A stretch of 36,991 nucleotides of DNA from a virus: positions 1 to 36,991 of the IMG/VR virus record IMGVR_UViG_3300026512_000036; one strand, written 5' to 3'. The translations under genes and the position numbers were made by a program. Below the pieces are notes generated by a model. It did not search any database and had not been told where the DNA came from. It worked only from the letters and a program-made list of their open reading frames with translations. Positions within the stretch are counted from its first letter, which is position 1; each line of letters starts with the position of its first letter. Shown here piece after piece: positions 30,680 through 36,991 of the stretch.

Positions 30680-33191
30680 TAAAGTCAAAGTATTTACTTC
30701 ATACGATAATATCAGACTTCAAGTCATAGACTTATTGTTATCGGATTTAGGGCTATCTGAAACTGATTTACATAGAGGCACATTTGTCTCTTACATGATA
30801 GATATGTTATCGTTCCTAACTAGCAATCTTATGTTCTATAGTGGTATGTCATATCAAGAAGCTTTCATGACATTAGCACAGCTTCCTGAATCCGTATATA
30901 ACTTGTCTGCATTCTTGGGCTATAAACCGCAAAATGCAAGACCATGTGAATGTGATGTGCTAATACAAATACCATTAGGTGATATATCTGATGCTGTCAC
31001 TATAGCATTTCAACAAGATCATGCGTTTAATGCTGGAGATATTAAATACAGATTAAAATATAAAGTAGAAGTCACAATAGATAATGCAAACAATCATTAT
31101 TCTGTTACAGTTATTGATCCTAATAATGGTGTCATATATAATTTACCGTACATCATCCAAAATAATAAACTTACATTTACCGTATCAACTGTTCAACAAG
31201 ATAAACTAGAATTTAATATCGTATCGAATCCAATAAAACAAATATATACATTCAGCAGATATCCAATTGATTTTGAACATCAATTAGCAGATGTAGAAGT
31301 CTACGTCAATGATGAACCTTGGAATCAATTTGATTCTGTATACTTAATGAGAGCATCTGATCCAGGATATGTAGTAAGAACTACTGAAACTGGTGCCATA
31401 ATAATGTTTGGTAACGGTATTTTTGGTAAGCAACCACCACCGTCAAGTTCAATTAAAGTGATAGCATATGTCACATTGGGTGAAGATGGTAAAATTGTAG
31501 CTGGTGCTATTAAACGTGGTGATAGAATATACTACGATACTCCACAAGGTCGTAAACAATTGTTGTATGAATGTACAAATCCGTCATCTTCAATTGGTGG
31601 TCAAAATATAGAAAGTATTGATGATGTCAGACATAACGCATTAATTAATATGCAAGCACAAAAAAGATTAGTTAGTAGATATGATTATTCGAACTTTGCA
31701 ACTATTACAAAATTTCCATTTCATGATACAATATCCATTCTGAAAAGATCTGACTTGAAATGTAATGAAGTAGCTCTATATTCAATCTTTAACTTTAACA
31801 ATGATATCGTTCCTACACGTACTATTTTAGTTAGCGGTAAACTAAGTGATATGCATTTAATGCCGTTAACAGAATTAACATATGATGGAGAAACGTATTA
31901 CAACTTATTTGAGTACAGTCCTCAAATCAATAGCAAATTTGTAATGACGTACTACTATGCTAATTCTGTGATGTTTGTACCTACTGTTGTAAATAGTGCA
32001 TTACAGCAAGATGATATTGTCGTTACAAAAGGGTATATTAACGTTGACACAAGTACTCAGATTGCAACAATTGAACTATACGTGCAAGTTGATGACTTGT
32101 CCAATTATGAAACTGTACTACGAATTAAAAAAGATGATTTTGACATATCATACACTATGAATAATCAAGAAGTACAGAATGTTAAGAAATTTTACATTAG
32201 TATTCCTCTTCATGAAATACCATCATCAACATTACAATTTTATTTCATAATACGAAACGTAAATACTGATGTTCAAGTTTACTATTTAAGCACACAACAA
32301 ATCGTCAAACAATCATTAGAAGAAGTTTGTTTTTCAAACTTTGTATGGTTAACTGATAATGCTTATATCACAGAAGAAGACGAAATTTTATATCCTGTTC
32401 CTGTTGTCAAAAAAGATTGGTATGACAATTTATTAGAAGAAGAACGAAGTGCATTCAATACATCACTCATAAACAAATTTGTCAGTCAGTCAGCGTCAAT
32501 TTATAGAATGACTAATTCAGCGGTTAATATTCAGTTTGGTAACACATATGGTAAGCTAACAAATATGGAGCATAATAAAACATCATTCAATGTTCGAACA
32601 ATGTCATTACTAGAACCTCCTAACGACGTTACTGTAAATGATACATTTGTCGTAGCAGCATTTGGTGATAAAATAATAGATACATCAAATCCATGGTATG
32701 GTCAAGAAAAAAAGATTGCTAAATGCATTAACGATAATCCAGTTGAATGGTCATTCATTGACCCTTCACTATCCACCATCGTACTAAATAATGAAGACGA
32801 TAAGAAGTATATATGGAATGGTGATAAATGGTTTGATGTAACGTCATTACAGCTACCGTTAACTATAGAACTAGAAGTATTTACAGATCCACAATATCAA
32901 AGTTCTGGTAACATAGCCACTGAAGTTAAAAATATACTATATGACTATTTCTCTAGTCAGTTCGGTTTATTGAAACCATTATTTAGAGCAGAGCTTATTC
33001 GTATAGCACAATCAGTTCCAGGTGTTGTTTACTGTAGAGTAAATAAACCAGAATTTGATATATTCTTCAATTTTAAAATTAGTGATTTATCGGCTGATAA
33101 ATTATTTGAATTTGTTCCAGACTACATATACTTTACACCGGATAACATTCACATCATAACAAATGTATATTCAGCATCAGTAGAGGAATAA
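30663..33191 (+). CDS. Baseplate wedge protein, gp6/J-like, with a DUF2793-like insert
   Basis: Protein of 842 residues. The N-terminus matches T4 gp6-like wedges (LHRGTFVSYMIDMLSFLTSN, LMFYSGMSYQEAFMTLAQLP, ESVYNLSAFLGYKPQNARP). Around residues 247-275 is IIMFGNGIFGKQPPPSSSI, the baseplate-J signature G.G..G..P..G. and V.Y....G. Residues ~650-728 are a DUF2793-like module (LLEPPNDVTVNDTFVV, then CINDNPVEWSFID and KYIWNGDKWFDV), like those in the sheath and in the 14557 fibre. The C-terminus (IRIAQSVPGVVYCRVNKPE) has the gp6/J VPGV motif. It is expected to dimerise and form the wedge ring. Confident family; the insert is a match by eye. Confidence 0.82.
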   Translation: MSQLSDKVKVFTSYDNIRLQVIDLLLSDLGLSETDLHRGTFVSYMIDMLSFLTSNLMFYSGMSYQEAFMTLAQLPESVYNLSAFLGYKPQNARPCECDVLIQIPLGDISDAVTIAFQQDHAFNAGDIKYRLKYKVEVTIDNANNHYSVTVIDPNNGVIYNLPYIIQNNKLTFTVSTVQQDKLEFNIVSNPIKQIYTFSRYPIDFEHQLADVEVYVNDEPWNQFDSVYLMRASDPGYVVRTTETGAIIMFGNGIFGKQPPPSSSIKVIAYVTLGEDGKIVAGAIKRGDRIYYDTPQGRKQLLYECTNPSSSIGGQNIESIDDVRHNALINMQAQKRLVSRYDYSNFATITKFPFHDTISILKRSDLKCNEVALYSIFNFNNDIVPTRTILVSGKLSDMHLMPLTELTYDGETYYNLFEYSPQINSKFVMTYYYANSVMFVPTVVNSALQQDDIVVTKGYINVDTSTQIATIELYVQVDDLSNYETVLRIKKDDFDISYTMNNQEVQNVKKFYISIPLHEIPSSTLQFYFIIRNVNTDVQVYYLSTQQIVKQSLEEVCFSNFVWLTDNAYITEEDEILYPVPVVKKDWYDNLLEEERSAFNTSLINKFVSQSASIYRMTNSAVNIQFGNTYGKLTNMEHNKTSFNVRTMSLLEPPNDVTVNDTFVVAAFGDKIIDTSNPWYGQEKKIAKCINDNPVEWSFIDPSLSTIVLNNEDDKKYIWNGDKWFDVTSLQLPLTIELEVFTDPQYQSSGNIATEVKNILYDYFSSQFGLLKPLFRAELIRIAQSVPGVVYCRVNKPEFDIFFNFKISDLSADKLFEFVPDYIYFTPDNIHIITNVYSASVEE

Positions 33192-33195
33192 TTAC

Positions 33196-34095
33196 ATGAA
33201 CGAGCTTCATAAAACGTTACAGTTCATATTCTTGAGAGAATTACCACAGTTATCTGATATTTGTTATTATCCATCTATGAATCAATATCTTCCTAAACTA
33301 AGGAAAGTTGTAGATGAAACAGATGTTACGTTCAAAAAAGACTTCAAAATGTTGAAGAATGAAGTCACTGCTATATTGTTACATATAATTCAGACTAGTA
33401 ACGATATCGATATTTTACTGCTTGCATATAAAGTACTTACGTTGCATATATACGGAATTTTAATGCGAAAATTTATTAGATTTTGTGATAAGGCACGATT
33501 AAGAATGGCATTAGATAAGTTACATGGTAAGCATTTGTTCAAACGGATGGGCATAGAAAAGGCATTGTTATATACAGCGGAGAGAATATACAAACGATAT
33601 GAAAAAGCAAGAACGGAAGAAGAAGTCATAAAAATGTTTCTTGAGCTAAGGACAGCATTAGCTCAAATGATCAGAGCATTAGCTAGACGATATTATGCAC
33701 TAACACCTGAAGACATAAAACAACATGAAGAACAACTCAATAGAAAGTTAGCACCTATAATTGTTAAAAGCATTCAACACCAAACTTTTCCACAATGTCT
33801 AGAATATGCAGTCACTAATATGTCACCAATCAATGTTCAAGATGTTGTTTACTGTATTAAACAACTGCAGTCAAATTCCATTCAGCTGCAAGACTTCTTT
33901 ATTTTACTATTATCGGGTGTCACAAAAAAGACACAATTATGTTCAGTACTATGGCAAAAAAGCAGACTTAAATTGATTACAAACAAATCAGCATTATATA
34001 CATATTTACATAACATATTTAAACATAGTAATATTAACTTATATATCGCTCTCACCAAATATTATCTTTGCGTAATTAAACAACTGTTCTGTTAG
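33196..34095 (+). CDS. Helical protein of unknown function
   Basis: Protein of 299 residues, strongly helical and basic in the middle (RKFIRFCDKARLRMALDKLH, ERIYKRYEKARTEEEVIKMF, MIRALARRYYALTPEDIKQH). No membrane segment or catalytic motif. Its last 20 bases overlap the 3' end of the minus-strand gene (34076-35758), so the two operons converge. It begins 5 bases after the J-like gene. It might be a baseplate or tail-assembly protein, or a scaffold; no family recognised. Confidence 0.55.
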   Translation: MNELHKTLQFIFLRELPQLSDICYYPSMNQYLPKLRKVVDETDVTFKKDFKMLKNEVTAILLHIIQTSNDIDILLLAYKVLTLHIYGILMRKFIRFCDKARLRMALDKLHGKHLFKRMGIEKALLYTAERIYKRYEKARTEEEVIKMFLELRTALAQMIRALARRYYALTPEDIKQHEEQLNRKLAPIIVKSIQHQTFPQCLEYAVTNMSPINVQDVVYCIKQLQSNSIQLQDFFILLLSGVTKKTQLCSVLWQKSRLKLITNKSALYTYLHNIFKHSNINLYIALTKYYLCVIKQLFC

Positions 34096-35758
34096 ACGCC
34101 CTGCCCAAGACTCTCCTCTCTGATTCATCCAATCCATAATCCGCTAATACATTAGCAGATGCGTTTACATCGTTATCTGTGATATTTGGATAATCCTCCC
34201 GTAATCTTAGTGCTAATTTTGGACGCAATGAATTAGCTACATCACGTCTAGCATATGGCCTGAGTGTAGATGGATCTAAGTGAGCTAATGATGCTCTAAT
34301 GGCATCATCAGGATTTGGTTGTGATAATGATCGTGTTGATATATCACGCAAACTTCTATTTAAAAACCTACTATCTGTTGGATTATTCATAAGTATATTT
34401 GCTAGTTGGCTATTACTTTGTCTGTTTACAATAGTTCGTGTTTGTAATTGCTCCAGCAGCGGAGAAGTTCTGGACGAACCTGTCGTTAACTCTGCTAGTA
34501 AAGACCTGCTTCTTAATAAACTAAGACCACGCTCATAGTCTCTAAGTAACGACTGTGTATGAGAACTCTGTAACATATTGTGCATGTCATTAACTAAATC
34601 ACTATCTGGATTGTTAATACTTTCAGGAAGATTGTTCTGTAAATATGAATTGAATTGTTGCATATTTAAAGTTGTGCTAGCTTGAGCTACATCAGTTGGC
34701 AAAGTTGTTGTAGGTGTTGCTGGCTGATTAGATGGAGTTGGTGGTGTCAATGTAGCTAATTTAAACTCAAATCCTTTTACTTCTCTTGGTGTTGCCATTG
34801 TAGCTAAATAGTCTACAATATTCGTTTGTTGTCCATTACCACCTAGCATAGTACTAAATAAATCTATTAACGTAATACGAACATCAACAATTGCAGGAAT
34901 TTGATTAAAGGCTATTGCTATTGTGTCACCACCTTTTATGACTGCTATATCTGCAAATGCACCATATTTCAGTTTAAATAATCCAGGTGCATATGCTTTG
35001 CAAAAGAATGGCCAATCATATGTAAATCCATCATCACTGTATGGTACTACAAATAGTAACAATGTGGCTAATGGTGTAATAACATGCTTAAACGTAGAAT
35101 TAACGTCTCCTGGATTAGGATTGTATAATCTAATAGTAAACGAATATGAAGTTGAATAATTAGAGTCTCTCCATACTTTTGGAAATTCTATTTTATGACC
35201 CTGGAATAAATTAGCTATAGCTCTAGTAGATTGATTACCACCCATAGCTTGTTCTAGCGCAGCACCAGCACTAGTGACTTGCCCAGCTATACCTAATAAC
35301 GTGTCAAGAAAAAAGCCACCACCTTTTTGCTTAGCATTTTGCTTCATTTGTTGAATTTTTGCATTTAATTCTTCGATATTACGAATGCCCATAATTTGTC
35401 TCAATTCATTTATACCACCACCCACAGCATTTGTGATTCTACTAACAAATGATTCATCGTATTGATTAGTAAATTGCTCCGATATTGGTGTATCAACGAT
35501 AGCATGTATCTGAATTGGCCATGATATACTAGGAGGACTACCAGCTCCACATTCTGAAGCAACTTGACCAAGAACGCTATTTAATCGAGTATTAAATTGA
35601 GCAGTAGCATCTCGTAATGTATATAATTGAGGACCTGTTTGTGTATTAGGAACACATGCATTGACCTGTATTGTGTAAAATGAACTGTCCATTATATCTT
35701 GATAAATGGATTCATCACCATTTACTTTAGATGGTGCTGGAACTCCTATTTTATACAT
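34076..35758 (-). CDS. Putative tail hub or tube-initiator structural protein (minus strand)
   Basis: Protein of 560 residues on the minus strand. Residues ~195-315 contain PKVWRDSNYSTSYSFTIRLY, NPNPGDVNSTFKHVITPLAT, then FKLKYGAFADIAVIKGGD and VDVRITLIDLFSTML. This is a layout seen in hub or tail-terminus proteins of large contractile phages, where a 'V.V...F..L' strand closes a beta domain. Before it is a Gly-rich helical segment (KQKGGGFFLDTLLGIAGQV). After ~residue 340 come a P/T-rich linker (LTPPTPSNQPATPTTTLP) and a helical, low-complexity C-terminus. Its leader carries the minus copy of the 75-nt repeat. It follows the tape-measure-like gene. Hub or gp48/54-like is inferred, not shown. 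Confidence 0.5.
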   Translation of the reverse strand: MYKIGVPAPSKVNGDESIYQDIMDSSFYTIQVNACVPNTQTGPQLYTLRDATAQFNTRLNSVLGQVASECGAGSPPSISWPIQIHAIVDTPISEQFTNQYDESFVSRITNAVGGGINELRQIMGIRNIEELNAKIQQMKQNAKQKGGGFFLDTLLGIAGQVTSAGAALEQAMGGNQSTRAIANLFQGHKIEFPKVWRDSNYSTSYSFTIRLYNPNPGDVNSTFKHVITPLATLLLFVVPYSDDGFTYDWPFFCKAYAPGLFKLKYGAFADIAVIKGGDTIAIAFNQIPAIVDVRITLIDLFSTMLGGNGQQTNIVDYLATMATPREVKGFEFKLATLTPPTPSNQPATPTTTLPTDVAQASTTLNMQQFNSYLQNNLPESINNPDSDLVNDMHNMLQSSHTQSLLRDYERGLSLLRSRSLLAELTTGSSRTSPLLEQLQTRTIVNRQSNSQLANILMNNPTDSRFLNRSLRDISTRSLSQPNPDDAIRASLAHLDPSTLRPYARRDVANSLRPKLALRLREDYPNITDNDVNASANVLADYGLDESERRVLGRASNRTVV

Positions 35759-35787
35759 AACTACACCCTCTCTTTAAAAATTCGACC

Positions 35788-35862
35788 CTCTCCATTGAAT
35801 AACCGAGCATATGCAAATGTTTTTGTTGTTTGAATATAATTATCTATATAGACATCGAATAA
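35788..35862 (-). repeat. 75-nt leader repeat (minus copy), upstream of the hub-like gene
   Basis: Reverse complement of the 29344-29417 element with the same block order and only the middle 8-9 nt and two bases different. On this strand an additional 8-bp pair, cgagcata (35876-35869) with tatgctcg (35811-35804), brackets most of the repeat; the first arm lies just upstream of the repeat and is absent from the plus copy. The element sits between the stop of the tape-measure-like gene (35879) and the hub gene start (35758), in a 120-base gap. Likely a shared promoter or RNA control element. Confidence 0.85.
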
Positions 35863-35878
35863 CAGTCTTATGCTCGTT

Positions 35879-36991
35879 TTAAATATCAGCATGAAAAGGA
35901 CTTGATCCTCTATGAACAACAGTAGATCCACCGTTTTGAGCAACATTTGCTACACTTGGTGCATTTACTATAGTAGCCGCTACTGTATTTACAGTTTGTT
36001 GCATCTGTTGCATAGATTTTTGTGCTGTAGTCTTTAAATGCCTAGCAGACTGAGCTAATGCTTTACTTGTCTTAGCTTGCATTTCAGTTTCTGGTTTCGG
36101 CTGTTCAGTTGCTTTCTTAGTTTCTTCTGCATTTGGTTGCAAATATGATACATGTCGTCTTACAACTTGTTCTATACCGTTCGGTAAAACTTTAGCTAAT
36201 GTATTGAGAGCAACTGATGCACCTTTACCTACAATTGGAATTTTAGTTATTGGAGACAATATCTTGAATAGTATAATAAATGGAGATGCAGCTAAAAATA
36301 GTAACGCTTTCTTGATAGCTCTAGCAACATCTTTCATTTTATCTATGATAACTTTAAATACTTCTCGTACTGGTTCCGTAATGTCTTTGATTTTATTGAC
36401 GAACTTAGTAAACTTTTCTGACAAACCCTTGCCCATAGATTTAAATTTTTCATATACAGATTTCGATATATCACCAATCTTAATCATTATATCAAGACTA
36501 CCACGTATAACTTTGTCCATAAAAGTTTGTGACTCATCAACTTTCTTCAGTAAACCCTTCTTTTCCATTTCAAGCTCTTCTTTTCGAGTCTGAATGGATT
36601 CCTTTACAGTTCTATAAAATGTTACAAGTGTTTTAGCTGGATCCCACCATCCTAAAAATGCTCGTTTTAGCGTTCCTGACTTGCTTAATTTCTTCTCCCA
36701 TTCTTTAGTTAATTCTTCATGAGTGATAGATTTGTATCCACTCCAAGCCATAATTGGAGCAGAAATAAGACCAGGTACTGCTGCAAACTTACCAACTTTA
36801 CCGACTAATCTAGCAGCTCCAGCAACTACTTTAGCAATACCTTTGCCTCCAAGTTTAGCTACACCACCTACAGCTTTAGCAGCTAATTTTAATGGTCCAC
36901 CAATCAGTCTAGCTAACTTACCTGTAATTCCTTCCGCTTCAGCAACTCCTTTACCCCATCCAGTAACAGCTTGACCAGCAGTAGCTAGACC
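35879..36991 (-). CDS. Probable tape-measure or internal tail protein, C-terminal part (5' end outside window)
   Basis: The frame is open to the right edge, giving at least 370 residues. An internal ATG at 36751 is not taken as start because the coding pattern continues upstream (VVAGAARLVGKVGKFAAVP, GGVAKLGGKGIAKV). This N-terminal visible region is Ala/Gly/Lys-rich, and a hydrophobic segment (LLFLAASPFIILFKI) follows at about residues 225-245, then GKGASVALNTLAKVLP. Helical charged regions (KDITEPVREVFKVIIDKM, FKSMGKGLSEKFTKFVNK) and a Gln/Thr/Met-rich C-terminus (TAQKSMQQMQQTVNTVAA) fit a tape-measure C-terminus. It precedes the hub-like gene, a normal position for a tape measure. Other internal virion proteins are possible. 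Confidence 0.5.
   Translation of the reverse strand, partial: GLATAGQAVTGWGKGVAEAEGITGKLARLIGGPLKLAAKAVGGVAKLGGKGIAKVVAGAARLVGKVGKFAAVPGLISAPIMAWSGYKSITHEELTKEWEKKLSKSGTLKRAFLGWWDPAKTLVTFYRTVKESIQTRKEELEMEKKGLLKKVDESQTFMDKVIRGSLDIMIKIGDISKSVYEKFKSMGKGLSEKFTKFVNKIKDITEPVREVFKVIIDKMKDVARAIKKALLFLAASPFIILFKILSPITKIPIVGKGASVALNTLAKVLPNGIEQVVRRHVSYLQPNAEETKKATEQPKPETEMQAKTSKALAQSARHLKTTAQKSMQQMQQTVNTVAATIVNAPSVANVAQNGGSTVVHRGSSPFHADI

Noticed and set aside
1-36991. Stop-codon recoding as in some gut jumbo phages
   Set aside because: TAG, TAA and TGA all end clear genes (for example TAG at 4148-4150 and 13954-13956) without in-frame stops inside conserved proteins.

Overview
This window looks like part of the virion-structure region of a large, AT-rich, contractile-tailed phage (myovirus or jumbo-phage type). 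It has a tail sheath, a probable tail tube, gp25-like and gp6/J-like baseplate wedge proteins, a PAAR spike tip, several fibres with fibre-assembly chaperones, and a replicative DnaB-type helicase at the left edge. The fibre tips and chaperones resemble families common in phages of Gram-negative bacteria, so a Gram-negative host is likely; no genus can be named. TAA, TAG and TGA are all used as ordinary stops, so the genetic code is standard. I see no tRNA, rRNA, CRISPR array, integrase or insertion sequence.

Layout. 1-722: C-terminal half of a DnaB-like helicase, cut by the window edge inside its Walker A motif. 792-6819: a run of fibre or baseplate-appendage proteins built from a few shuffled beta-rich modules. 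6840-12916: a fibre cassette with a gp53-like tip, two chaperones, a fibre of the INGDFSIWQRG type and a 778-residue protein with two LamG-like lectin domains. Its Shine-Dalgarno sites and glycine codon use differ from the surrounding genes. 13012-14536: a small membrane protein, a DUF1353 protein, a broken small gene, and a membrane protein with an MscS-like beta domain. 14557-17958: fibre, M15-type peptidase, PAAR tip and small structural proteins. 18033-23565: little-known structural proteins, another chaperone-like protein and a 707-residue putative baseplate protein. 23645-28159: sheath and probable tube, separated by three membrane-anchored proteins, one of which has an ABC-type periplasmic-binding-protein fold. 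28354-34095: a gp26-like baseplate or chaperone gene with a probable +1 frameshift extension, gp25-like and gp6/J-like wedge proteins, and unknowns. 34076-36991: minus strand, a hub-like protein and the C-terminal part of a probable tape-measure or internal tail protein.

How they fit together. The sheath, tube, wedge, spike and hub genes would build the contractile tail. The fibre cassette and modular proteins would build the host-contact surface. The M15 peptidase would open the cell wall, at entry or at lysis. The most notable observations are: (i) a ~75-nt leader shared by two tail genes on opposite strands; (ii) a UUU-C +1 frameshift candidate in the gp26-like gene, whose leader carries a strong hairpin and an anti-Shine-Dalgarno sequence; (iii) a periplasmic-binding-protein-like gene with two small membrane proteins inserted in the tail operon; (iv) one DUF2793-like module placed in a fibre, the sheath and a baseplate protein; (v) at least eight copies of one ~75-95-residue module in six proteins.

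All family calls come from reading motifs by eye. No database search was run, and counts are hand counts.
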